Shown: positions 47,362 through 59,135 of the stretch, piece by piece
How the letters are laid out: each line of letters begins with the position of its first letter
How positions within the stretch are numbered: position 1 is the stretch's first letter
NCBI GenBank assembly: GCA_951213105.1
Contig: OX578138.1
Coordinates: forward strand, 94,371,914-94,435,913
Direction: 5' to 3'
Length of the DNA: 64,000 nucleotides
From: Amaurobius ferox
Taxonomy: Eukaryota > Arthropoda > Arachnida > Araneae > Amaurobiidae
Notes under the pieces: generated by a model
What the model saw: the letters and a program-made list of their open reading frames with translations, nothing else
Database searches by the model: none
What the model was told of the DNA's origin: nothing
Translations under genes and position numbers: made by a program

Positions 47362-48352
47362 TTACTTTCCTTATATACATAATGTATAAGGAAAGTATTG
47401 TGACAGGGTCTAAAATTCGAATTCGAGTTTTCGACGGGAGAGCACGTTTCAAGCATCCCTGATGACGAATCAAACCTTTTTGAAGTGATGTCTCTGTGTG
47501 TGTGTGAAAGTATGTGTGTGTGTGTGTGTGAAAGTATGTGTGTGTGTGTGTGTGTGAAAGTATGTGTGTGTGTGTGTGTCAGTGAGTCTGTGGAGACGAT
47601 AACTGACGAATGAATGGACCGATTCGAACCAAATTTGGTACAAAAATCACAATCCGTAAACACTGGAAGCCTATTGTTTTTATACGCAATCGAATGTACA
47701 GAATCCCCCTAAATCTTCGAATGAAATTTTGTAAAAATCTCAAAAAATCAAAACCACTAATAAATTTACGCAAATAGACATTTCTTATGTAATGTTTCAT
47801 TAGAAAACGATTGACATAAATTTTAGAATGCTAACATGAATCGTTCTCGAGGTATTGTACATTTTTAAAAAAATTATCAAAAAGTCATATAAAATAAAAA
47901 AAAATATTTCCTACTGAGAAACATGTTCCCTTTTCATATGTAATACCATGCAATAAGTTGCGTGACATCATTCTCGTGGATCTAGCTCGTTCCATTCATG
48001 GAAAAAGATACTTTGAGTAATACTTTTGTATTTGAACGCCAATAGTCATTTATCTAATGTAAGAATGACTTATTTCTTAGTGCATAACGCTTGGCTAGAT
48101 TTTGGCAACGAATTTAGTGGAATGTCGCCAACTTGGCGACTTTTTGAAATGTTGCTAAATTAACGAAAATATCGCCAAATGGATAAAAATGACGCTAAAT
48201 CAATGAAAATGACGACTAATTGTCGAAAATTCAATATCATGGAAAGAATATTAGTATCTACTATAAGAAAAACCTATTTTTTTACTGTAAAAGTAGTAAA
48301 TTCATTACATTATATAAGGAAAGTCATGTGTTGCCCACATCAGATTTTTTTT
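47362..48352 (+). mobile_element. Family A element, copy A9
   Basis: Complete, with a perfect start hairpin and end. The (TG)n core (47494-47580) contains three GTGAAAGTATGTG phases, a tandem expansion of a compound unit. Inverted relative to A8, about 410 bp away. Confidence 0.83.
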
Positions 48353-48593
48353 AAATGTAATGTTCCTTTTTGTCAATGAACGTATGCAATGACAGACATA
48401 TCGATAACAGTATATTTACTTTGCATAAATACTTTAAATTTTTCTCATTATTTCATAAATATCCCTTTATAGTCTGTGACATTTCACTTATTTAATCATT
48501 TTAGAAAAAATCAAATAAGACTTTCCACGAAAATGACGCTTCACTTAAAGTACTTTATCCCTAAACAGTCCAGAAAACAATTTAAAAAGACGC

Positions 48594-48690
48594 GCATATA
48601 CATTTTAACTTCAACGGATGAAGAAAAAGAATATCATAGAATATCCGAGAATTCGATTAAAGCTTTATATTACTTCCAGTGATGGGTTCT
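48594..48690 (+). repeat. Family D repeat, single diverged copy
   Basis: CATATACATTTTAACTTCAAC through ATTCGATTAAAGC matches the units at 31251 and 31334. The open frame at 48476-48682 crosses it and is not supported as coding. Confidence 0.6.
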
Positions 48691-48914
48691 ATTATTCAAA
48701 GATTGGAGGCGGAATGCTTATCAATTCAATTGTAGAAATCTCAACTCTTCACTTATTTCATATCATTGCTTTCATGTATTTTTTGTTCCAAAAATAGATT
48801 TTATGTTATTTAATATTCTATTTTACTCGATGAAATATAATTAATTTGAAATTAGATGGCATGGCAGTAACACGAGGCGAGGACACTGCAATTATATTAC
48901 TTTCTAACACTATA

Positions 48915-49679
48915 TTACTTTTCTTATACACATAGTATAATGTATAAGAGAAGTATTGTGATGTAGTCGAAAATTCAATTTCGAGTTTTCAACGGGGGAG
49001 CACGTTTCAAGCATCCCTGACCCCGAATCAAACGTTTTTGAGGTGATGTTTGGACGATATCTCACGAACGAATGGTGTGGTTTGACTAAAATTTGTTTAC
49101 GAAAATTACAATCTGTGAATACAAAAATCCTGTTGCTTTTAAACACAATTGTATGTTTAATATCCTCTAAATTTTAGAGTGAAATTTTGACAAAATCATC
49201 ACAGAATCAAAACATTTAATGAAGCTACGCAAATACGCATTCCTTCTGCAATTTTTTGTTAGGAAACTATTGACATAAACTTTAGAACGTTAGAACGTTA
49301 ACATGAACCGTTCCCTAGATATTTCACATTTTTCAAATAAATTTTTAAAAAAATCACATGAAAAAGAAATGATTAACTATTGTGAAATATGTTCACTTTT
49401 CATATGTAATATCATGCGATAAATTTGTGACATCATTTTCGTAGATATAGCTCGTTTCACTCATGAGAAAAGATACTTTTGTATTTGGACGTCAATTGTC
49501 ATTTATCTGCTATAAGAATAACTTATTCCTCCGTCCATAACGCTTGGCGAGATCTTGACGACGAATTTGGCGGAATGTGGCCAACTTGGCGACTTTTCAG
49601 ATATGTGGTCAAATTAACAAAAACGTCGCCAAATTGATAAAAATGATTCTAAATCAATGAAAATGCTGACTAATTGAGG
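48915..49679 (+). mobile_element. Family A element, copy A10 (3' truncated)
   Basis: The start hairpin is recognisable (ACTTTTCTTATACAC). There is no (TG)n core, and part of the first block is missing near 49050. It breaks off at 49679 where a minus-strand tRNA-derived repeat begins. Confidence 0.75.
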
Positions 49680-49824
49680 AACCCTGGATATCCGGCCAGC
49701 CGATGCTCTACCGTTGAACTACTGGGATGAAATTAAAAGCTCTTATCATCGAAGTGGACTCTACAAATTTATTTAAGAGTTATTGTAATCCCAAACTCAA
49801 AATAAGACAGACAAACGTATAATT
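49680..49824 (-). mobile_element. tRNA-derived repeat, minus-strand copy
   Basis: On the minus strand: leader AGAGTCCACTTCGATGATAA, then AGAGCTTTTAATTTCATCCC, A box AGTTCAACGGTAGAGC, then GGATATCCAGGGTTCC where it stops inside the B-box region. It matches the leader and tRNA-like unit at 22420-22500. It separates A10 from A11. Confidence 0.65.
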
Positions 49825-50614
49825 AAAAATCTGATGTGGGCAACACATTTCCTCATATAATGTAATGAATTTACTATTTTACTGTAAAAGAATAGGCTTT
49901 CCTTAAAGTAGATACTAATATTCTTTCCAAGATATTGAATTTTCGACAATTAGTCGTCATTTTCAATGATATAGCGTCATTTTTATCCATTTGGCGAGAT
50001 TTTCGTTAAATTGGCAACATTTCAAAAAGTCGCCCAGTTGGCGACATTACGCCAAATTCGTCGCCAAAATCTCGCCAAGCGTTATGGACCAAGAAATAAG
50101 TTATTCTTACAGCAGATAAATGACTATTGGCGTTCAAATACAAATGTATTACTTAAAGTATCTGTTTTCATGAATGGAACGAGCTAGATCCACGAGAATG
50201 ATGTCATCCAAATTATCGCCTGGTATTACATATGAAAAGTGAACATGTTTCTCAATAGGATATATATATTTTTTAATTTTATATGACTTTTTGATAATTT
50301 TTTTGAAAAATTTACAATATCTGAAGAACGGTTCATGTTAGCGTTCTAAAATTTATGTCAATCGTTTTCTAATGAAAAATTACATAAGAAATGTCGATTT
50401 GCGTAACTTTATTAGCGGTTTTGATTTTTTGACAATTTTTTCAAAATTTTATTCGAAAATTTAGGGGGGTTCTGAACGTTCGATTGCGTATAAAAACAAT
50501 AGGCTTCCAGTGTTTACGGATTGGGATTTTTGTACGAAATTTTGTTCGAATCGGTCCATTCGTTCGTCAGTTATTATCTCCACAGACTCACTGACACACA
50601 CATACACACACATA

Positions 50615-50653
<39 letters not shown>

Positions 50654-50783
50654 AGACATCACTTCAAAATGTTTGATTCGTGATCAGGGATGCTTGAAAC
50701 GTGCTCTCCCGTCGAAAACTCGAATTCGAATTTTCGATCCCGTCACAAAACTTTCCTTAAACATTATGTATATAAGGAAAGTA
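49825..50783 (-). mobile_element. Family A element, copy A11
   Basis: Complete on the minus strand. The 3'-terminal repeat is damaged (CACATTTCCTCATATAATG, missing part of GACTTTCC). The GT core at 50596-50655 is compound. Confidence 0.8.
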
Positions 50784-51179
50784 AAAATGCTTAATTTGTA
50801 TTCAAGATTTCTCAAATTGTGTGAATCTAGACAATTTTGCAACACATTACCTTTACATATACTATTATTGCGAAGAAAGTCATAATGAACGATATACTCA
50901 TAAATTTATGCGTATATTTCTTATATTACTTTCTAAGATTAATTTAAAACTATTATTCTTCATTGGTGATGAACGAAGCAGCCAATACTGGAATTCAATA
51001 AATCACATTCGTACAGAAAAATCTAACTCGCATATTGCATTTTCCGCAATTCGTTCACAATTTCTTACTTTATCAAAATGTAGCAGGAAAAAAAAGAGAG
51101 AGAAATGATATATTTTATAAATAAATAAACACCTCCGAGTTTCCTCCAGGTGATAAATGAAATGCAAAATTATTATTTT
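50784..51179. other. Unassigned spacer
   Basis: No gene is recognised. The frame at 50821-51108 has no known domain. Confidence 0.35.
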
Positions 51180-51410
51180 CTGGACATAAGCTAGCTATTT
51201 CCGCCTTCACGCTGCAACTGGCACAAATGTGACTTTTACCATGCTTTCACCATTCTCCGATCTCAGGATATCATCCGTCATGTTTATTTCAAAAGTATGA
51301 CATTTTCTGGCAGCATTTCAGGGAATCGGGATATTTGAAATCCTTGATTTGAAATTTTTGTCGCAAAGAGGAACGGTCGGTTCTCTTACTGTGGGATGGT
51401 ACGAAAATGC
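51180..51410 (+). repeat. Dispersed repeat family F, copy 2
   Basis: Partner of 42590-42760, extending further 3' (TTGATTTGAAATTTTTGTCGC). It ends about 40 bp before family B copy B3. Confidence 0.6.
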
Positions 51411-51448
51411 CCTGTGTATTTTTTGAAATTGCGTGTTTTTATTTTTTT

Positions 51449-51579
51449 TTACTTTCCCTGCAATACATGGTAATGTATAGGGAAAGTATTGAATCATGCT
51501 GATAATCACAACTCGAGTTTTCGACGGATCTACACGTTTCGAGACATCTAGAATACGAAAAAAATATTTTTAGCTTGAC

Positions 51580-51620
<41 letters not shown>

Positions 51621-52281
51621 TGTCTGTCTGTGTGTCTGTATGTCTGTGTGTCTGCGCAATGAATGCATCCACTGTAACTCAAAAACTGACAGACCAAATT
51701 TCATAAAATTTGATATGTGGATGAATTTGATATGTTTGATATTCACTTGGGTGAGACCCTGGTGCTGATTAGTTTTTGGTAGGATTCGTAAAAACAGAAC
51801 CCGCCTTTTTTTTTGCGAAATTGTACAAACATTTCATGTATCCATTCATTCTAGCTAAAATACTAATTGACCAAATTGTATAAAATATGGAAGATAAGTT
51901 ACTTGTAGGATGATCTGGTGCTGATTAGATTTCGGTACGATTAGGAAAAGAACAACCTGCCTTTTTTTACGAAATGGACTGCAAAAATCGCCAAAATCTA
52001 AAATAAAAAATTACGTATGCTCAAATATATCCATTAAATACTTGTTTTATACGTAATTTTTAACGAAGAAAAGAGTAAGACCAACTCCATTACACTAGAA
52101 CTAGCCGTTCTCGAGATATTTTAGTTTTTTTGTATTTTCTCTACGCCATCTTTGAAAATATGTTCAGTTACCAAATGAGAACGAAAATTGAATTAAAAGC
52201 GAATTAAATTTAAATAAAATGAAGAGAACGTAAATATAAGTCTGCAGGGATAGTCATGCGCCGCCCACATCAGATTTTTTT
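51449..52281 (+). mobile_element. Family B element, copy B3
   Basis: Starts ACTTTCCCTGCAATACATGG with hairpin partner TATAGGGAAAGT. The (TG)n/(CTGT)n core is at 51583-51655. It ends CTGCAGGGATAGTCATGCGCCGCCCACATCAG plus T run. Complete. Confidence 0.82.
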
Positions 52282-52610
52282 AAATACGGTTTATAGAAAT
52301 TGTGTTTTTAAAAACATTTCAATATTCAAAATTTTAATAGAATTGCATGATTAGGAATTTCATAGACATATTTTAAACCTCTTTTATATGTAGTTCTGCT
52401 TTTGAAAGTGTTGTGTATCAATGTATATATGCGTGTATGAGAGATGTAATAACAATAAAGCACTGTCAAAGCACTATCAAATGTAATTGTCGCCATCGAA
52501 TACAGCTTTTAAAAATCATTTAAAACCTAGAACGGAATTATTTTATACATAGTGAATTGAAACAAACTTTCGTCAAATTTTAAAATATTATTACACTATG
52601 AAGATGTAGC
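52282..52610. other. Unassigned spacer
   Basis: Nothing recognised apart from a small AAAGCACTGTC/AAAGCACTATC repeat near 52458. Confidence 0.4.
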
Positions 52611-52611
52611 G

Positions 52612-53166
52612 ATTGAGAGTCGCCAGCCCCGAACTCGTAACCTCGTGCTTATAAGACCGACATTATAAGATTAGAGCAAAAGCTAGTTTCCATTCCGAAC
52701 TTATAATCCGGGTATCCTAGCATCTTCGATCGATGTATTTGGCAGGAACAGAGTCGGCTGCTGCCACACACTCACCCACCTGATGAGGAGTCCCGGTCGA
52801 ATTTCAGCGAAGAAGGGGACCACCCAGAAAATCACGAAGACAGAGGCACTACCACTCCCTTCCTGGTAGACCGCAACTGACGTCACGCCCGGGATACGAC
52901 ACGCGTCCCGGCCATTTCAGCCCCTCGACAGAGTTTCGGATGGGAACGCTCGGAGGTTTTCTGTGTGACCCCCCTCCTCGCCGAGATTCGACCGGGGCTC
53001 TTCATCAGGTGGGGGAGTGTGTGGCAGCAGACGACTCCTGCCAAAGACAACGATCGAAGATACCCGAATTATAAGTTCGGAGTCGAAGCTATCTTTTGCT
53101 CTAATCATATAATGTCTGTCTTGTAAGCACGAGATCCCGATTTCGGTTCTGGCTCGGGATCATCAA
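52612..53166. mobile_element. GC-rich foldback element with tRNA-like arms
   Basis: Left (about 52618-52850) and right (about 52930-53166) arms are imperfect inverted copies, sharing CACCTGATGA.GAG.CCCGGTC, CTGCTGCCACACACTC and TTATAA words. The GC content stands out against the surroundings. Reading outward, each arm holds CTCTAATCWTATAATGTC then CTTRTAAGCACGAG then a B-box-like GGTTACGAGTTCGGGG (left) or a weaker version (right), which resembles a tRNA 3' half. The A box is poor. It may be two head-to-head tRNA-derived SINEs or one foldback transposon. Frames at 52701-52886 and 52917-53108 mirror each other and are not genes. Confidence 0.7.
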
Positions 53167-53365
53167 CATCAGTATCTACAAAGATATAATGGTAATTTTT
53201 AGGTGAGTGATATCAATATGGATTGTATTACCACTGCAATAACCAAAACGAGAATAGTTGATTTCTGATAATCAGTCGTTGACCGTTGGTAACTGACATA
53301 GCATGAAAACTTGCCGCAGCATTCAAAGCATTAATAATAAAACTTTATTAAATTGGTTATATTTT

Positions 53366-53760
53366 ACTTCCCCTGCCATACATGGTAATGTAAAGGATGT
53401 TTATGGAACTACACATTTTGAGTGCTCTACAACACAGAAATACTATCTGTAGCATGACAGCTGTATATGTGTCCATCTTTGTAATGTGTATATCCACGTT
53501 AACTTAACAACTCACTGTTTTACTTGTGGGTTACCCTGGTGCTAATTAGAGTTTTGCATGTTTCTCAAAAAGTAGAACCTGTCTTTTCTTGCGAAATGGT
53601 CCGCGAACATCATCCACGTCTGAAATAAAAAACTAAATATGAATAAATGTATTGATGAAATCCTTGCTTTAAACTTAACGTTTAACAACAAAACGATTAA
53701 AAACCAACCCCATTACTTTAGTGTTGGACCACTCTGGAAATATTTAGACATTTAGAATTT
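53366..53760 (+). mobile_element. Family B element, copy B4 (decayed, 3' lost)
   Basis: The start ACTTCCCCTGCCATACATGG is recognisable and the interior words CTGGTGCTAATTAGA and GCGAAATGGTCCGCG confirm family B. The microsatellite is gone. The copy fades before B5 begins at 53882. Confidence 0.65.
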
Positions 53761-53881
53761 TGAGGAGCTGATGATGGTTTTCGCTGTTGTAAAAACTATT
53801 CGATGACATTTATTAAAATTTGGTAGGGGAGTAAATTGTGGACAAAGGAAACTTGTGGCGTACTTTACTGTTTTATTAATT

Positions 53882-54708
53882 TTTACTTTCCCTGCAATAC
53901 ATGGTAATATAAAGTGAAAATATTGGAATCGTTTCGAAAATGGCAACTGGAGTGTCCCGAGGATTTACACGATTTGGGACCTCTAAAACACGAAAAAACG
54001 ATTTTTCGCGTGACGTCTGTATGTGTGCCTATCTGTCAGTCTGTCTGTGTATCTGTACAGATTCTGTATCCAATCTAATTGAAAAACGAATTGGGAAAAT
54101 TTCAAAAATTTGATAGTTAAGTCCCTTCTGGGTGATCCTGGTGCTTATTATATTTTGGTACGATTCGGGATAAAACACCTGCCTTTTTTTGCGAAAGAAC
54201 CCCCCAAAATTTCCTCTATCTACTCTAGCTGAAAAATTAATTGACCACATTTCACAAAATATTGTAGATAAATCCCTCGTGAACTAACCTGGTGCTGATT
54301 AGATTTTGGAACGATTCGAAAAAAGAGTCTGCCATTTTTTGCGAAATAACCCGAAAAATCGTTAAATCTAAAAATAAAGACAAATCATGGTCAAATACAT
54401 GAATTAACTACTTATTCTACATGTATTTTGGCCACTAAAATAATAAGACCGACCTCATTACTCTAGGAATAAACGTTCTCTAGATATTTTATTTTTTTTT
54501 CTCATTTTCGCTACTCCACCTTTGAAAATAAGTTCAATTACCAAATGAATACGAAGACTGAATTAAGAGTGCAAATTTAATGTAATTTAAAATAATTATG
54601 TGTGTTATTTTGTGAAATTAAGCTCAATTTAATGAATTATTGAAGAAATAAAGAGAACGTGAATATGAGTCTGCAGAGAAAGTCATGTGCTGCCCACATG
54701 ATATTTTT
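53882..54708 (+). mobile_element. Family B element, copy B5
   Basis: Complete: TTTACTTTCCCTGCAATACA at the start and GTCTGCAGAGAAAGTCATG with CTGCCCACAT at the end. Same orientation as B4, about 120 bp downstream of its recognisable part. Confidence 0.8.
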
Positions 54709-55495
54709 CGTCTTATTCAGATTTTCTGCCATTCTGTTCATTCAATCTTCCTCAAATTTCGCGAGTGTAAATAGAAAACGTAACATTTATTATGATATCT
54801 TCGTTTGACTGTTAATAACTTAATTTTTAAACTTTTACAACAGGTCGGGATGCATTTTCATTGATGTCCACCTACAATTCATGGTTTGAAGACCTTGATG
54901 TCCTCGCTATAAATTATGAAAAGAGCGTTACAAATTCAAAATTTGAAACAAAAACACAGTTCAATATTCAATTTGTTCAATTGAAAACTAGACACTGAAA
55001 GAAGACGCTAAAGGTCTGTGTTTACCATATGTGATTACAGATTACAGCTATATAACAACCACGTCTTTGTTTATAAATCCCCCACAATTCACTCTGCATC
55101 AAGGAAATACAAAAATATTCGCTGCTGTTCAATTTAGATATTTCCAAACAAATAAATTTTACTGCAAATTGAATTAGATCTCATAAAAATGCGTCAATTA
55201 TTTCAACTTATCAATGTCTAGCAAAATATATATATACTATGTCGGATGTGAATGAATAATTGCTACGTTTGAAAAGTTTGAGTTACGCAAACTAAATAAC
55301 TTACATGGAGTTTGACTTAACTCGATTTCCATATACCAGAAACCATTTTTTGTTTCAAATTTTGCAAGAAAAAATTGAAAAATCATCGGTATTGTGTGCA
55401 TACATGATTGCAACTATAGCATGTTATCCTTCATTTAAAAAAGCTCAACTGTAGCATGCTATTCTTTACTTTAAGCTTTCGCTTGATATCATACA
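54709..55495. other. Spacer with a satellite-related fragment
   Basis: Bases 55248-55305 (GGATGTGAATGAATAATTGC, CTACGTTTGAAAAGTTT, CGCAAAC) resemble part of the satellite unit at 57268-57310. No gene is recognised. Confidence 0.35.
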
Positions 55496-55507
55496 CTTGG
55501 CAATGTA

Positions 55508-55551
55508 CTCCCTCCCTCACCAGGGAGGAGAAACTTGCCCCCCAAGGGGGG
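55508..55551. repeat. Two adjacent GC-rich inverted repeats
   Basis: CTCCCT pairs with AGGGAG (55508-55527), and CCCCCC/GGGGGG (55538-55551) forms a second perfect inverted repeat. A TGACGTCA site follows at 55557-55564. The surroundings are AT-rich, so the cluster stands out. Confidence 0.7.
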
Positions 55552-55795
55552 TTTAATGACGTCACAAACAAAAACGAACTGATATCCAGGCTATTTTTCA
55601 AAGCAATCATTGAAATTATTAAGTTTCAATCTCATTGAGCCACAAATAAATCCTTTTATGCACGAAGGTGTCAAATTTTTTCCTATACTGGCACATTACA
55701 AAACTTTAAAATTTCGAATAAATAACAGTTTCGCTTGGATTTTAAAAAATTCCATCTTAAATTTCAACAAAAATTTCTATTTTTAAATTCTATTA

Positions 55796-55926
55796 TTACT
55801 TTCTTTATATACATAATGTATAAGGAAAATATTGAGACGGGGTCGAAAATTCGAATTCGAGTTTTCGACGGGAGAGCGCGTCTCAAGCATCCCTGATCAC
55901 GAATCAAACATTTTTGAGGTGATGTC

Positions 55927-55982
<56 letters not shown>

Positions 55983-56777
55983 TGTGCGTCAGTGAGTTTG
56001 TGGAGACGATATCTCACGAACTAATGGAGCAATTCGAATGAAATTTCGTGCAAAAATCACAATCCGTAAGTACTGGAAGCCTATTGTTTTTAACCGTAAT
56101 CGAATGTTCAGAACCCCCCTAAATTTTCGAGTGAAATTTTGAAAAAACCATCAAAAAATCAAAGCCTTTAATAAAGTTACGCAAATAGACATTTCTTAGA
56201 AAACGATTTGACATAAAAATATTTTTTCCTTAGAAAACGATTGACATAAACTTTAGAACTCTAGCTTGAACCGTTCTTTAGATATTGCACATTATTTAAA
56301 TAAATTTATCAAAAAATCCCATAAATTAAAAACATATATTAACTGTTGAAGAACATGTTCACTTTTCATATGTGATACCATGCGATAAATTGGGTGACAT
56401 CATTCTCGTAGATATAGCTCGTTCCATTCATGAGAAAATATACTTTGAGTAATACTTTTGTATTTGAACGCCAATAGTTATTTATCTGCTATAAGAAAAA
56501 CTTATTTCTCCATCCATAACGCTTGGCTAGATTTTGGCGCCAAAATTGGCGGAATGTCGCCAACTTGACGACTTTTGTAAATGTAACCAAATTAACGAAA
56601 ATCTCGCCAAATGGATAAAAATGACACTAAATCAATGAAAATGACGACTTATTGACGAAAATTCAAAATCTTGGAAAGAATATAAATATATATAATAAAA
56701 ACCTATATTTTTATTGTAAAAGTAGTAAATTCATTGCATTATATATTAAAGTCATGTGTTGCCCACATCAGATTTTA
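55796..56777 (+). mobile_element. Family A element, copy A12
   Basis: Start hairpin ACTTTCTTTATATACATAATG. The (TG)n core is long (55930-55980). The 3' terminal repeat is decayed (TATATTAAAGT), but the CATGTGTTGCCCACAT hairpin is intact. It shares the GAAAACGATTTGACATAA duplication with A7. Subfamily I sequence begins immediately after its 3' end. Confidence 0.8.
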
Positions 56778-57004
56778 TTTTTATAACAAAGCCAGATATA
56801 AAGTTTCGTGAAAATCCATTAATATTTGTGGTTGCTATAGTGTACACATGAATTCGAACTGAGACATGAAACAGATTGACGGATATCACTCCCAAAATAG
56901 TCAAAACGTGTTCAGGAGGTCTTAAAATACATATTGTCATCAAAATCTCGAAATCGAAAATTTTCGTGGCTACAGTACTTTCTCAATACTACGTAGAAAG
57001 TAAA
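56778..57004 (-). mobile_element. Subfamily I Helentron-like fragment
   Basis: On the minus strand it begins TTTTACTTTCTACGTAGTAT, with partner GAGAAAGTA forming the same start-hairpin layout as families A and B. CGAAAATTTTCGATTTCGAG follows. The body ends at the A12 junction, so the 3' end is missing. A related interior fragment is at 36900-37120. Confidence 0.6.
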
Positions 57005-57019
57005 AATACTTTTAATTAT

Positions 57020-58460
57020 ACAGTTGTATTACAATTAATCTGTCTATGCATCAGTTTGATTGGTATTGTGAAAGTTATTTTTCTTACAAGGATTTGGAGG
57101 ATTACTGTTTTTCATAGAATGTGAGGGCATAACGTCATTCTGTACGTGAATATGATGTAAAGTATCCTCTTAATATTCGGCGTAATGAAACAGTAAAACT
57201 CTTTTATGACAAAACAAGAATTTTCATCTTAAGAATTTTAAGGAGATATTCATTCCAAACATAATATGGATGAAGATTTGTTACGTTTGGAAAAGTTTAA
57301 ATTACACAAACAAAAAAATCATAAATAAATAATTTCAATTATATGGTTTTATCGCAATTAATATTTCTATGCATCATTAATTCCAGAGACAGAATTTAAA
57401 GATCAGTTTGATTGGTATTATGAACGTTATATTTCCTACAAGGATTTGGAGGATTACTGTTTTTCATAGAACGTGAGGGGATAACGTCACACTGTACGTG
57501 AATATGATGTAAAGTGTCCTCTTAATATTCGGCGTAATGGAACAGTAAATCTCTTCTATGACAAAGCAAGAATTTTCATCGTAAGAATTTTAAGGAGATA
57601 TTTCTCCCAAACATAGCATGGATGAACTTTTGTTTCGTTTGAAAAAGTTTAAATTAAACAAACAAAAAAAATCATAAATAATAAATAATTCCAATTATAT
57701 GGTTTTATCGCAATTAATATTTCTATGCATCATTAATTCCAGAGGCAAAATTTAAAGATCAGTTTGATTGGTATTATGAATGTTATATTTCCTACAAGGA
57801 TTTGGAGAATTACTGCCCTTCATGGAATATGAAGGGATAACGTCACTCTGTACGTGGATATGATGTAAAGTATCCTTATAATATTTTGCGTAATGGAGCA
57901 GTAAACCTCTTCTATGACAAAACAATAATTTTCACCGTAAGTTATTCTAGGAGATATTTATTCGAAACATTTGAAATATATCACGATAAAATGTCAATTT
58001 ATGCAACTTTTAAAAATTTATGTTTGAATTGTATAAACTTATGTATGTCGAGTTCAATGCAATGATGTGTTTTCAAAAGCGAAGATATTAATATTTCTAT
58101 GTATCATTAATTCCAGAGACAAAATTTAAAAATCGGTTCGATTGCTATTATGAACATTATATTTCCTACTAGGATTTGGAGGATTACTGTCTTTCATGGA
58201 ACATGAGGAGATAGCGCCACTCTGTACGTGAATATGATGCAAAGTAACCTAGTAATGCTCGGCATAATGGAGCAGAAGATATCTTCTATGACAAAACAAG
58301 AATGTTCATCGTAAGTTTTTCTAGGAGATATTTATGCTACACATTTGAAAGATATAACGAAAACATGGCCATTCATGCAACTTATAAATAAGGTATATTA
58401 GAATTTCATAAACGTATGTATATCGAATGGAACGCAGTAATGTGCGTTTTAAAGTGCAGT
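57020..58460 (+). repeat. Satellite-like array, about 352-374 bp units
   Basis: Four units, anchored on GATTTGGAGRATTACTG or its variants at 57091, 57443, 57799 and 58173 (spacings 352, 356 and 374). Each carries CTGTACGTG.ATATGATG and CTATGACAAAACAA. Units 1 and 2 share one tail (AAAAAATCATAAATAA), while units 3 and 4 share another (CATTTGAAAKATAT.ACGA, then ATGCAACTT). The array is therefore two types in order 1-1-2-2. Not coding. Confidence 0.88.
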
Positions 58461-59135
58461 GATGTGCCTGTTCTGAATGAAAATCTATCTCGTGTGGTTG
58501 CATTTATTGTACGCAAAGTCTTTTATAACAAATTATAAATTCACATGAGTTTAATTTAAGGATCGTGCTATTGAAAATGCATTTTCTGTATCAGTGATTA
58601 TATATATAACAATTTGCTGAAAAAGTAGGTTTATTATGCCAAAAATATACATATCGTCACCTACCACTATTGCAAACATGTACGATAATCACATAGTCGT
58701 ATGGAAAATTGCAGTTCAATAAAAGGTAATGCTCTGTTGTGTGCGATCAACCAAAAAAGTACAATAATATGATGAAGTTACATATTAATAAATCTGACAC
58801 TTCAAAATAAAAAAATTTAAACGGATGATATCTTCGAAATTTATTGAGAGTTTAAATTGTGCTCTAAAAATAACCATTTCTTTCTAAAAATTCAAGAATT
58901 TAATTTATCTTTAACTGTTAACTACTGTTAACACTTCATTAAGAATTTGGCGTCTCGTACTTATAATGCAGTTTAGTTAATGAGTTGGAGGTTATATAAA
59001 AGGAAAATATTTTATAAAAATGCCATTCACTTTGAAATTTATTTACGTGGGTTACATAAAGTTAAGTAAAATTACAGAATTTATAAAAATATGCAGTAAT
59101 ATTTCAAAATGATTTTCGGTTTATAATAATAATAT
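58461..59135. other. Unassigned AT-rich spacer
   Basis: No gene or repeat is recognised. Confidence 0.4.

Noticed and set aside
52701..53108. Two GC-rich proline/arginine frames
   Set aside because: They are mirror images across the foldback palindrome and have no domain.
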